Shown here: positions 33,655 to 42,065 of the stretch, in pieces
Numbering within the stretch: the first letter of the stretch is position 1
Layout of the letters: each line of letters begins with the position of its first letter
Assembly (NCBI GenBank): GCA_023417315.1
Contig: JAEZFW010000037.1
Span: forward strand, 28,538 to 92,537
Length of the DNA: 64,000 nucleotides
Direction of reading: 5' to 3'
Source of the DNA: Pseudomonadota bacterium
GTDB lineage: Bacteria; Pseudomonadota; Gammaproteobacteria; Steroidobacterales; Steroidobacteraceae
Position numbers and translations under genes: made by a program
The notes under the pieces: model-generated
Seen by the model: only the letters and a program-made list of their open reading frames with translations
Databases searched by the model: none
What the model was told of the DNA's origin: nothing

Positions 33655-35067
33655 ATGAGCAGCGTGGCCCGTCTCGTCTGCGTTTCGAACAGGATCTCCT
33701 TACCGCGCAAGTCCGCCGCACCCGGTGGACTGGCCGTAGGGATCCTAAGTGCACTCAAGCGTACGGGCGGCCTATGGTTCGGTTGGGGTGGCGAGACCAT
33801 CGATCACGAGCCGGGCGATCCAGACATTCACATTCGCGAAGGCGTAACGTACGCCACGATCGAGCTACGCCAATCCGAGTACGAGCTCTACTACAACGGC
33901 TACGCGAACGATCTTCTCTGGCCGCTCTTTCATTATTTTCTGCGCGGCATGCGCTACTCCGCTGACGAGCGCGATGCGTATGAGAACGTCAATCGCATCT
34001 TCGCTCAGAAGCTCACGCCGCTTCTGCAACCGCAAGATCTCATCTGGGTCCACGACTATCACTTGATTCCGCTCGGGCGGTTGCTGCGTGAGAACGGTGT
34101 GCGACGTCCGCTGGGCTTCTTTCTGCACATCCCGTTTCCCAACATCGAGATGCTGCGAGTGTTACCAACCTACGCAGAGCTGCTGCGCGATCTGACGCAT
34201 TACGATGTCGTCGGCTTTCAGACCGAGAACGATCTGCGCGCGTTCCACTCTGGCATCGAACATCTCTTCGGACGCGAGGCAATTCTCTCCGACAATCGTA
34301 TCCGCGTCGGCGATCGCACGGTACGAGCGGAAGTCTTCCCCATCGGTGTCGATGTGGAAACCATGCAGGCCGAAGCCATCTCGGCGATGGACACCGATGT
34401 CGTGCGGCGCATGATCGACAGCTTGATGTCGCGCTCATTGATGATCGGGGTCGATCGGCTCGACTACAGCAAGGGATTGGTGGAGCGGTTCACGGCGTAT
34501 CAACATTTTCTTGAAGCGTATCCAGAAAACATAGGTCGCATCACCTATATCCAGATCGCTCCGCTATCGCGCACGGACGTTCGCGCGTATGCAGATATTC
34601 GCAAGGCTCTCGAGCAGGCAGCAGGTAGAACGAACGGCCGCTTCGCAGATACCGACTGGACGCCGATCCGCTACCTCAACCGGAACTTCCCGCATGCGAC
34701 GCTTTGCGGATTCCTGCGCGCAGCGAATGTGGGCATCGTGACGCCATTGCGAGACGGGATGAATCTCGTAGCAAAGGAGTTCGTCGCGGCTCAGGATCCG
34801 GAGAATCCCGGGGTGCTGATCTTATCTACGTTAGCGGGTGCGGCGCGCGAGCTCGCCTCGGCACTGCTCGTCAATCCATATGACACGCGCGCGGTGAGTC
34901 ATGCGATGCAGACAGCGCTCGCGATGCCGCTGCCTGAACGCCGCGAGCGTCACGAAGCCATGCTGCAGATTTTGAAGCGCAATGACATCGCGGCCTGGAC
35001 CCGGCGCTTTCTCGATGCGCTTGAGCAAGCGCAGGGTGAGCAGGCGAAAGTGCGGGTGGCGAGCTGA
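33655..35067 (+). CDS. otsA: Trehalose-6-phosphate synthase
   Basis: 470-residue GT20 glycosyltransferase that joins UDP-glucose and glucose-6-phosphate. Motifs: RLVCVSNRIS and GGLAVGI at the N terminus, WFGWGG, YNGYANDLLWPLFHY, VHDYHLIPLG, FLHIPFPN, GVDRLDYSKGL, and TPLRDGMNLVAKEFVAAQ with the UDP-binding residues. All are canonical. No otsB phosphatase is adjacent, so it must be elsewhere. The downstream stop is 3 bp before a GTGACG repeat arm. Confidence 0.95.
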   Translation: MSSVARLVCVSNRISLPRKSAAPGGLAVGILSALKRTGGLWFGWGGETIDHEPGDPDIHIREGVTYATIELRQSEYELYYNGYANDLLWPLFHYFLRGMRYSADERDAYENVNRIFAQKLTPLLQPQDLIWVHDYHLIPLGRLLRENGVRRPLGFFLHIPFPNIEMLRVLPTYAELLRDLTHYDVVGFQTENDLRAFHSGIEHLFGREAILSDNRIRVGDRTVRAEVFPIGVDVETMQAEAISAMDTDVVRRMIDSLMSRSLMIGVDRLDYSKGLVERFTAYQHFLEAYPENIGRITYIQIAPLSRTDVRAYADIRKALEQAAGRTNGRFADTDWTPIRYLNRNFPHATLCGFLRAANVGIVTPLRDGMNLVAKEFVAAQDPENPGVLILSTLAGAARELASALLVNPYDTRAVSHAMQTALAMPLPERRERHEAMLQILKRNDIAAWTRRFLDALEQAQGEQAKVRVAS

Positions 35068-35070
35068 AGG

Positions 35071-35194
35071 AAAGTGACGCAGTGACGACGTGATGAAGTC
35101 AGAGCAGAGAACGCTGGCTACCCTACGCCCGTCGCATCAACAACGCTGCGCCATTTGGACTTCGTGATTCCGTCACCTCGTCACATCGTCACTT
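35071..35194. repeat. Intergenic inverted-arm cassette (word GTGACGACGTGATGAAG)
   Basis: Left arm 35071-35109 (AAGTGACGCAGTGACGACGT..., ending GAAGTCAGAGCAGAGAACGC) and right arm 35156-35194 (TGGACTTCGTGATTCCGTCA...). It lies between the converging ends of otsA and mscS. The mscS stop (35173-35175) is inside the right arm. Confidence 0.88.
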
Positions 35195-36264
35195 GCATCA
35201 AGCGCAGAGCGCTCCACGCGCAATAGCTGTGTAGGCTGTGCCAAGTGCATCTCTTCTTTTTCGAGCGCTTCGAGCACGCGCAGTTGCACGTCCTGCAGCA
35301 CATCCATGTGACGGCCGTAGTCGGGTGTCTTCATAAAGTACACGGTTTCGATATCGAACGAGCTCGCGCTGATCTTCGAGAAATGCGAGCGGTCGAAACG
35401 AGTATCCGGGTAGGATTCGATAATGGCGCGAATATCGCCTGGAATCTTTGCGAGCTTCTCGCGCGGCGTCTCGATGGACAGACTCAAGGTGAGCACCACA
35501 CGCCGCTGACTCATGCGGGCGTAATTGCGCAGTCGGCTACTCAAGAGATTCGCGTTCGGCATGATGATCTGTTCGCCATCGACGCTGCGCAGACGTGTGC
35601 TCTTGATGCCGATGTATTCGACAGTGCCGCTGAAACCATCGACCGCTAGTGCATCTCCGACAACGAACGGCCGATCCAACGTGATCGAGAGCGAAGCGAA
35701 TAGATCGCCGAGCACGTTCTGGACCGCGAGCGCGACCGCGATGCCGCCGATGCCGAGCCCGGCGAGAAGCGGTTTGATCTCGATGCCGAGATTGTCGAGC
35801 GTGAGCAGCAGTACGAGCGACCAGATCGTTGCGCGCGCGAGAAAGCCGATGAGGCCAAGTGTCCCGGCAGCCGCTCGATCCGAGGTGAGTGCGATACGGC
35901 GCTTGCGTTCGAGCGCTGCGAGCACAGCGGCGCTCGTCCATGCGCCTGCTTGCCAGAAGGCGACGATCGTGAAAACCGTCAGCGCGAGTGTCGACAACGG
36001 CGTCGGCAACACGAGGGAATGACTCGCCGCAAAAATCGCGCTCACGAGAATGAACAGCGGCGAGGTGCGGCTCGCGATCATCAGCGGCAGCTCGAACAGC
36101 TCCACCTTCTCGGTCGCTGCCATCTTCGCGTGCTGCGAGCGAACGATTCGGCGCGCCAGGAGCAGCGCAAGCAACGTGGTCAAGAATACTGCGGCGGCGA
36201 CCAACCACTGTGAGGTGGTATTGCCGAAGTAACGGGATTCGAGTAGCTCAGTGATCTCGGGCAT
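35173..36264 (-). CDS. MscS-family mechanosensitive channel
   Basis: 363-residue inner-membrane channel that opens under membrane tension. Several N-terminal transmembrane helices are followed by the pore-lining region LAGLGIGGIAVALAVQNVLGDLFASL, with the Gly/Ala-rich TM3 pattern of MscS. Next come the beta domain (RPFVVGDALAVDGFSGTVEYIGIKSTRLRSVDGEQIIMPNANL, containing PN) and the cytoplasmic cage. The start at 36264 gives MPEITELLESR. The C-terminal SDDVTR and stop are encoded by the adjacent repeat arm. Confidence 0.9.
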   Translation of the reverse strand: MPEITELLESRYFGNTTSQWLVAAAVFLTTLLALLLARRIVRSQHAKMAATEKVELFELPLMIASRTSPLFILVSAIFAASHSLVLPTPLSTLALTVFTIVAFWQAGAWTSAAVLAALERKRRIALTSDRAAAGTLGLIGFLARATIWSLVLLLTLDNLGIEIKPLLAGLGIGGIAVALAVQNVLGDLFASLSITLDRPFVVGDALAVDGFSGTVEYIGIKSTRLRSVDGEQIIMPNANLLSSRLRNYARMSQRRVVLTLSLSIETPREKLAKIPGDIRAIIESYPDTRFDRSHFSKISASSFDIETVYFMKTPDYGRHMDVLQDVQLRVLEALEKEEMHLAQPTQLLRVERSALDASDDVTR

Positions 36265-36416
36265 AGGCGCGTGAGCGGGGCGTGGCGGACGCACAGAATA
36301 CCGGTTTGCCTGGCTAGGAAGCACGCTCGTGCGGTTCAGCTCATCTCCACTGCATCGATCACGTGAGTCACTGCATTTGTTACCATCCAAACCGATCAGA
36401 CAGGGACACCCCTTAC

Positions 36417-37526
36417 GTGCTACTCGACTCGGAACGAAGTGACGATGCCTTGATCGTGCGCCTGATGGGCGCATGGAGTATCGAGAACATCGCCGAGATC
36501 GAAGCCGCCCTGGCCGCCCTGCCGGCGGGGCAGGAGCGAGTCGTCCTCGACTTTCACGAAATGCGCGCGCTCGATCTGTCCGGCGCATGGCTCCTGAACC
36601 GCTGGCTGACACGCGTTGGGCCGCAGGTCGAGATTCGAGGAGAGCGGCCTGCCCACTTCGACTTCATCGAAGATGTGTTGCACATCGAGCCGAAGGAGAA
36701 AGTCGCACCCCCCGAGGGACGCTTGTCCTTCCAAGAAGCATTGCATTGGATCGGCCGCAACACAGTCTGGTGGGCAAAGGAGCGCCGCGATGCCATCGCC
36801 TTCTTTGGCAGAGTTGCCATCAATGGACTGCGCGCGGTGCGAAGTGCGAAGCGATTGAGAGTTCCCTCCGTTGCGCGACATGTTTATGAGACCGGCATTC
36901 AGGCCGTTCCGATCGTCTCCCTGATCGCATTTCTGATCAGCGTCATCGTGGCGTATCTTGGCGCGCAGCAACTGCAACAGTTTGGTGCAGAGATCTTCAC
37001 GGTCGATCTCGTCTCGATTGCAGTGCTGCGCGAGATGAGCCCGCTGCTCACGGCGATCATCGTGGCAGGCAGATCGGGCAGCGCGTTCGCCGCGGAGATC
37101 GGTGTGATGCGCTTGAACGATGAGATCGATGCATTGCAATCCATGGGCGTCAATCACTTCGAAGTGCTGGTGCTCCCCCGGATTCTCGGCTTGATGATTG
37201 CCTTGCCGCTGCTCACGGTCATCGCGGATGCAATGGGTCTCGCAGGCGGCGCGTTGCTGTCCGCGTTGCTGTTGGACATTTCGCTCGAGCAGTTCTTACC
37301 GCGAATGCAGGATGCGCTCGCCCCAACGACATTCTGGGCCGGTATCGTGAAGACACCGGTGTTCGCAGTTCTCATCGCTCTGGTCGGTACTTATCGGGGG
37401 CTACAGGTCCGCGAGTCTTCGCGCGAGCTCGGTCGGCTCACCACGGTCGCAGTGGTTCAATCGATCTTCCTGGTCATCTTTGCGGATGCCGTATTCGCGG
37501 TGGTTTTCGTGGAGCTCGATTTCTGA
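36417..37526 (+). CDS. MlaE-type ABC permease with fused N-terminal STAS domain
   Basis: Inner-membrane permease of an MCE-type lipid transporter. The first ~90 residues are a STAS domain (RLMGAWSIENIAEIEAAL, VVLDFHEMRALDLSGAWLL), the counterpart of free-standing MlaB. The rest is an MlaE domain with five to six membrane helices and signatures LREMSPLLTAIIVAGRSGSAFAAEIG and DALQSMGVNHFEVLVLPR. The GTG at 36417 has an AGGGA 10 bp upstream and begins right before the STAS strand; an upstream GTG at 36363 is in frame but lacks a ribosome-binding site. It overlaps mlaF by one base. Confidence 0.9.
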   Translation: MLLDSERSDDALIVRLMGAWSIENIAEIEAALAALPAGQERVVLDFHEMRALDLSGAWLLNRWLTRVGPQVEIRGERPAHFDFIEDVLHIEPKEKVAPPEGRLSFQEALHWIGRNTVWWAKERRDAIAFFGRVAINGLRAVRSAKRLRVPSVARHVYETGIQAVPIVSLIAFLISVIVAYLGAQQLQQFGAEIFTVDLVSIAVLREMSPLLTAIIVAGRSGSAFAAEIGVMRLNDEIDALQSMGVNHFEVLVLPRILGLMIALPLLTVIADAMGLAGGALLSALLLDISLEQFLPRMQDALAPTTFWAGIVKTPVFAVLIALVGTYRGLQVRESSRELGRLTTVAVVQSIFLVIFADAVFAVVFVELDF

Positions 37527-38314
37527 TGAGTTCGCTGCGCCCACAACCCTCTCCGATCGTTTCGGTGCGCGGGGTCGTCAACAAGTTCGGCCGTCAAGTC
37601 GTGCACGACGGGGTCGATCTGGATGTCTACCCCGGCGAGGTGATCGGCATCGTGGGCGGGTCAGGCAGCGGTAAATCGGTGCTGCTTCGAACGATGCTCG
37701 GGTTGCATCGACCGAACGCAGGGGCGGTACACGTTGAAGGCACCGATATCACCCGCATGAGCGCCGAGGAGTTGCTCTCGATCAAGCGCCGTTACGGAGT
37801 CACCTTCCAGCATGGCGCTCTCTTCAGCTCGCTGACCGTCGCAGAGAACATTCAGCTGCCGATGCGAGAATTCTTCAACGTCTCCGAAGAATCCCTGGAA
37901 ACGCTAGCGGAGCTTCGGTTGCGGATGGTCGGCTTGCCCGTCGAGGCGGCACGCAAACTGCCCTCGCAACTCTCGGGCGGCATGGTCAAACGTGCCGCGC
38001 TGGCGCGGGCACTCTCTTTGGATCCCGATATCCTGTTCCTGGACGAGCCGACCGCTGGTCTGGATCCGATATCGGCCTCGAGCTTCGACGAGCTGATCAG
38101 CTATCTGCATCGCAGCCTGCACCTCACGATCGTCATGATCACTCACGACTTGGACACGCTCATGGCGCTTTGCAGCCGGGTCGCCGTCTTGGTTGACAGG
38201 AAAATCGTGGTCGATACGCTCAGCGGCATCATGAGCAATCCCCACCCGTGGATTCAGGAGTACTTCCACGGGCCGCGTGCCCGCGCGGCCCAGGCCACGG
38301 CGGAAACACGCTAG
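37526..38314 (+). CDS. MlaF-type ABC ATPase
   Basis: 262-residue ATP-binding subunit of the MCE lipid transporter. Walker A is GGSGSGKS at about residues 44-51, the Q-loop GVTFQHGALFSSLT, the signature LSGGMVKRAALARAL, Walker B ILFLDEPTAGLD and the H-loop MITHDLDT. LFSSLTVAENIQLPMREF is characteristic of the MlaF/Ttg2A group. Translationally coupled to the permease gene (TGATG). The gap to mlaD (38315-38444) shows only a long AT-leaning leader. Confidence 0.92.
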   Translation: MSSLRPQPSPIVSVRGVVNKFGRQVVHDGVDLDVYPGEVIGIVGGSGSGKSVLLRTMLGLHRPNAGAVHVEGTDITRMSAEELLSIKRRYGVTFQHGALFSSLTVAENIQLPMREFFNVSEESLETLAELRLRMVGLPVEAARKLPSQLSGGMVKRAALARALSLDPDILFLDEPTAGLDPISASSFDELISYLHRSLHLTIVMITHDLDTLMALCSRVAVLVDRKIVVDTLSGIMSNPHPWIQEYFHGPRARAAQATAETR

Positions 38315-38444
38315 CTCATCGCGCCATGGCGCTCGCGTTTCGATGCGCACAGGATTCGGAGTCTATATGTCGAAGAATGAGAATCCCGAGCACCACAACA
38401 GCGCGAGATGGCATTGCGCGATCGTTTTGAGATAGGTTCGATTC

Positions 38445-39380
38445 ATGGAGAGAGATGCGAAGTACGTGGCCGTCGGGGCGTTCATTCTGATCGCCGTGGC
38501 CATGGCCGTCTTGTTCATCGTCTGGTACACCGACGCACGCGATGGACGCGAGTTCGAGTTGTATGAGATCTACTTCGCTGGCAGCGTGAGCGGCCTCGAC
38601 CGTGGCAGTCCCGTCCGTTATCTCGGTGTCGACGTGGGCCGTGTGAGACGTTTGTCGATCGATCAAGAGGATGCAAGTCGCGTGGTTGTCGTCGCGGAGA
38701 TCGATTCACAAGCGCCGATCTCTTCCGCCACGCGTGCGAGCCTCGGAATTCAGGGCGTCACCGGGTTGCTGTACGTGAATCTGAAAGAGCAGCCCGGGAC
38801 CGATAAGAACCAATCGTTGCGTGTCGGCAAGCAATATCGTGTCATCGAGTCTGTTGCCTCTGACTTCGATGTGTTCCTGGCGAGCTTGCCGGAGCTGATG
38901 GGACGCGCGACCTCCATTCTCGAGCGGCTGGGACGGGTGCTCTCGGACGAGAACCTCGAAGGCTTGGCGACGACCATCAAAAACGTCGAGACCGCGACGG
39001 CAGGAATGCCTCAGACATCGAAGGATATTGCGCAGCTCGTGCAGGAGCTTCGCGCCACGGTGGCGGAGGTGCACGGTTCCGCCGAGTCGCTGCGCGCGAT
39101 GACCGACGAAGCGCGTCCCGGCGTGCGCGATGCAGTGAACCGCATGGCAGAGATTGCAGATAATCTGGCGAAGGCTTCCGAACGTGTCGATGCCTTTACC
39201 CAGAAGAGTGAAACGCAGCTGGGTCACTTCACCGAGCAAGGCTTGTTCGAGTTGGAACGGCTCGTGCGCGAGACACGGTCCGCGGCGCGCGAGTTCCGTG
39301 ATCTGTCGCGCAACTTGCAGGAGAATCCTTCGCAGATCATCTACGAGCCGCAGGAGAGCGGCGTGCCGATTCGTCCGTGA
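38445..39380 (+). CDS. MCE-domain substrate-binding protein (MlaD family)
   Basis: 311 residues. One N-terminal membrane anchor (VAVGAFILIAVAMAVLFIVWY), one MCE domain (EIYFAGSVSGLDRGSPVRYLGVDVGRV..., LGIQGVTGLLYVNL), then a ~170-residue helical, probably coiled-coil tail (VQELRATVAEVHGSAESLRAM, ERLVRETRSAAREFRDLSRNL). This is well above the 183 aa of E. coli MlaD; the tail suggests a periplasm-spanning needle as in PqiB or LetB-like assemblies. It works with the two preceding genes in lipid traffic between the membranes. Confidence 0.9.
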   Translation: MERDAKYVAVGAFILIAVAMAVLFIVWYTDARDGREFELYEIYFAGSVSGLDRGSPVRYLGVDVGRVRRLSIDQEDASRVVVVAEIDSQAPISSATRASLGIQGVTGLLYVNLKEQPGTDKNQSLRVGKQYRVIESVASDFDVFLASLPELMGRATSILERLGRVLSDENLEGLATTIKNVETATAGMPQTSKDIAQLVQELRATVAEVHGSAESLRAMTDEARPGVRDAVNRMAEIADNLAKASERVDAFTQKSETQLGHFTEQGLFELERLVRETRSAAREFRDLSRNLQENPSQIIYEPQESGVPIRP

Positions 39381-39430
39381 GGTGGAAGTGATGAAGGTGA
39401 CGCATGTGATGAAGGTGATGGAGGTCAGAA
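39381..39430 (+). repeat. Single repeat arm (word GTGATGAAG)
   Basis: GGTGGAAGTGATGAAGGTGA..., ending GAGGTCAGAA, follows the MCE gene stop codon directly. A complementary right arm is absent before the lipoprotein gene, so this is a half cassette. Confidence 0.7.
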
Positions 39431-39482
39431 AGTGAGCTCCTCCTCCAAGCGTCGCGACGAGGGCTTTGCGTTGAGGGCCTCC

Positions 39483-40130
39483 ATGCTGCGCGTCGTTAGC
39501 CTCTGTGTGGTCGGCGGGCTCCTCGCCGCATGCAGCACGGGATCGCTATTCGACAGCGACACGCCCGTACCGGCGAATTATGTGCTTGCGGCTGTTCCGC
39601 CATCGCAAGACACGCGAACACCGATCCCGGTCGACGTGTCGATCAGCCGCCCCGACATGGGCTCTGGCTTAGATAGCGACCGCATCGCCGTGCTGAAGGG
39701 GCGCGAGCTCGACTATTACCGCGCGGTGCGGTGGGGAAGCCGCACAATCGAGCTCGTGCAAAACCTCGCGGTCGACTCGCTGGAGAATCAACGGCTCTTT
39801 CGTAGCGTGACGCACGAGCAGGCGCGCGTTGCGGGCGACTACGTGCTCGACTTGCAGGTGCGAGATTTCCAGGCGGAGTATGGACCCGGCGACGACGTGC
39901 CATCGATCCATGTCACGCTGGTGGGACGGTTGATACGAGTGATCGATCGAGAGCTGGTCGCGACGATTCAATCGGAGGCACGCATCGACGCGGAGGATAA
40001 CCGCATGGGTGCTGTCGCTGGCGCGTTCGAAGCCGCTGCGCACAAGGCGATCTTGGATCTCGGCAACCAGCTCGCTCAGGTCGTCACGAACGATGCGTCA
40101 GAGCTGCAAACCGCTCGCGGGCGGGATTGA
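39483..40130 (+). CDS. ABC-transport auxiliary lipoprotein (PqiC/YmbA-like)
   Basis: 215-residue lipoprotein with signal MLRVVSLCVVGGLLAAC. The mature part matches the auxiliary lipoprotein family that accompanies MCE transporters (YVLAAVPPSQ..., DRIAVLKGRELDYYRAVRWG, where the Y.....W segment is typical). It probably docks the MCE needle to the outer membrane. The start at 39483 is preferred because GAGG lies 6 bp upstream and the signal peptide begins there; a GTG at 39432 is in frame but within repeat sequence. Last gene of the four-gene MCE operon. Confidence 0.85.
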   Translation: MLRVVSLCVVGGLLAACSTGSLFDSDTPVPANYVLAAVPPSQDTRTPIPVDVSISRPDMGSGLDSDRIAVLKGRELDYYRAVRWGSRTIELVQNLAVDSLENQRLFRSVTHEQARVAGDYVLDLQVRDFQAEYGPGDDVPSIHVTLVGRLIRVIDRELVATIQSEARIDAEDNRMGAVAGAFEAAAHKAILDLGNQLAQVVTNDASELQTARGRD

Positions 40131-40190
40131 AATAGCGGTAACTCGGCACGCAGGCGAGCCGGCGGCGAGCTCGAAGAGGAAGAATTCTTT

Positions 40191-40247
40191 GACAGGATGA
40201 ACAGGAAGAACAGGTTTCATCCTGTCCGGTCTGTCTGTCTTGTCTGC
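40191..40247. repeat. Intergenic inverted repeat (word GACAGGATGAACAGG)
   Basis: Left arm GACAGGATGAACAGGAAGAA... (40191-40213) and right arm CATCCTGTCCGGTCTGTCTG... (40218-40247) form a hairpin with nearly no loop. The CAGG-word arms are shorter than in the other cassettes and lack the GTCAGA core. Confidence 0.65.
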
Positions 40248-40285
40248 CGATGGCACACCAGGGCAGACGGCACACTTGTTTCAGC

Positions 40286-41785
40286 TTAGAACGTACTGAG
40301 CCCGGTCGCTTCCATGATTCGATAGCGCCAGTAACGTCCGCGATCGTTGTCTTCGAACGCACCGAATGGCGCGGTAAATTGCGTGCCAGGCGGTCCCTCG
40401 TTGTTCCACAGACGATCGAAGTAACTTTGTATTTCGATTGCAATCTGCGCGCTCGATGTCGTCTCGATCGCGACGTTTGCTTCCAGGTTGTAGTTCCCCA
40501 GATTTCGCCGCGTCAGATTCGCTGAGCCGAGCGAGGCGATGAACTGTTCCCCGTGGCGAATCATCGCCAGCTTGGTATGAAATTGTTCGCCGCGAGTGCG
40601 ATACCAGCGTACTTGGATCCGCTCATTGCTCTGCTCGACGAGCTCGTTCGCGACCGGCCGGTTCGGCACTCCATCTTTCTGGCGCCCGAATGCATCGCGA
40701 TTCGGATCGAGAATGAGCTGAATCGTCACGTTGCGTGCAGCCGCATCGAGCAGTGCGTCGATGACCTGCCTATCGGACAAATAGAACGTCGCGATGCTGA
40801 TGCGATCTGCGTTACGAGACTTGCCGATCCACTCGAGCAGGTGATCGCGAATTGCCTCTTCGGTGAGAAAGCGCAAGCGAACCGACTCCCCGCTTGCGGC
40901 TGAGGGGCTGTCGGTCCCCGAGATATAGATATGCCCGCGCCATCCGGAGAAGCGGGCGACGCCCATTTCGCTCGCCACGATCTGTTCCGCGAGCGGCCCC
41001 GTGAAACGAACCGCGACGTTGGAATGCGCGCTGCTCGCATCGTGTGGGTTTGCAGATGTCACGAGGGCGACTAGAGATTGATCGGAACGATCCGCCGCGA
41101 TGAGCTTGCGGTGATTCGCTTTGAAATTGAGCAGCGCGAGCCAGCTTCGCAAGGTGATCGGGTCAGGCTGCGTCGTAAACGGATTGGGCATCGAGCCACC
41201 CTGATCCGAGTTGCCCCACCACTGCACTAGCGTTCGCCAAACAGGAGAATAGACCGGGTTCGAATCGCGCAGCGCACCGAGGTTCGTCACTACGACGTCG
41301 ATCCCCGCGCTGCGCATCTCCTCGAGCAGCGGCGCTGCCGTGCCGCCGTAGATGTCATTGATGGGATCGGTGATGAACAGGATCGAAATATCGGGATGGG
41401 CGCGCTTGCGCGCGATCAATCGCTCGACGATTTCGCGACTCAAGGGCCGATGGACGGCATCGGCAGCGCCCATGAGATCGTTCACGAGAAAGAAGTCCGC
41501 CACGATGAAGGTCTTGGCCTCATCGATGATCTTGAAGACTTCGTCGAAGATGCTCTGCTCGTAGAGCGGACGGCCGTACGCGTCCGATTGCGTCAGGTCA
41601 TGCAGGAATTCGACATCCTCGCCAGCGACAGCGATAGGTGCGCTCTCGATATTCGTGCCCGGCGGCATGGGCTTCAGGGAATGCCAAGTGCCAAGTCCGA
41701 TCCACGACGCGAGGATCGCGACGAGTATCCAGCGTTTCCGTAGCCGCCGGCGGCGAACGGTTTGTTGTTCCGAGTAGGAAGTCAT
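40286..41785 (-). CDS. Membrane-anchored phospholipase D-like protein
   Basis: 499 residues. An N-terminal anchor (WILVAILASWIGLGTWHSL) is followed by two PLD half-domains with HKD motifs: NHRKLIAADRSD (about residue 235) and HTKLAMIRHGEQFIASLGSANLTRRN (about 420). Both keep His, Lys and Asp or an equivalent acidic or Asn residue. Proteins of this layout include cardiolipin synthases and periplasmic phosphodiesterases. The neighbouring MCE operon makes a phospholipid substrate plausible. The start at 41785 (MTSYSEQQ) precedes a basic segment; a longer frame exists. Confidence 0.8.
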   Translation of the reverse strand: MTSYSEQQTVRRRRLRKRWILVAILASWIGLGTWHSLKPMPPGTNIESAPIAVAGEDVEFLHDLTQSDAYGRPLYEQSIFDEVFKIIDEAKTFIVADFFLVNDLMGAADAVHRPLSREIVERLIARKRAHPDISILFITDPINDIYGGTAAPLLEEMRSAGIDVVVTNLGALRDSNPVYSPVWRTLVQWWGNSDQGGSMPNPFTTQPDPITLRSWLALLNFKANHRKLIAADRSDQSLVALVTSANPHDASSAHSNVAVRFTGPLAEQIVASEMGVARFSGWRGHIYISGTDSPSAASGESVRLRFLTEEAIRDHLLEWIGKSRNADRISIATFYLSDRQVIDALLDAAARNVTIQLILDPNRDAFGRQKDGVPNRPVANELVEQSNERIQVRWYRTRGEQFHTKLAMIRHGEQFIASLGSANLTRRNLGNYNLEANVAIETTSSAQIAIEIQSYFDRLWNNEGPPGTQFTAPFGAFEDNDRGRYWRYRIMEATGLSTF

Positions 41786-42065
41786 GTAGGCCAATGATCC
41801 TTGAATGAGGCTCGCGTGGCATGCGTCACAGCTCACATATGAATAGGAAAGCCGCAGCCCGATGCAGACTCCGGTGTCATTGCTAGTCCGCGCGCCTCAT
41901 CTTGGGGTGTGCCGAACGCCGTTCGGAACTTTAGCGGAAGTAGGGCTCCGCCGGCGCTCAAGTCCCATGCGTCTCAGGTGGCAATTGCGCAGCGGCAAGA
42001 TGGTATCCTCGCGCGGGCGCGCCTATATCGCGAACGCCACTACGAGTCACGCTTCTATTCGGGGG

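Noticed and set aside
33386..33965. Small plus-strand frames upstream of otsA
   Set aside because: They overlap otsA or the intergenic region, start without ribosome-binding sites and show no conserved features.
40191..40247. Rho-independent terminator for the auxiliary lipoprotein gene
   Set aside because: The hairpin has no T tract and its CAGG-word structure fits the repeat class, so it was listed as a repeat, though it could still slow transcription.
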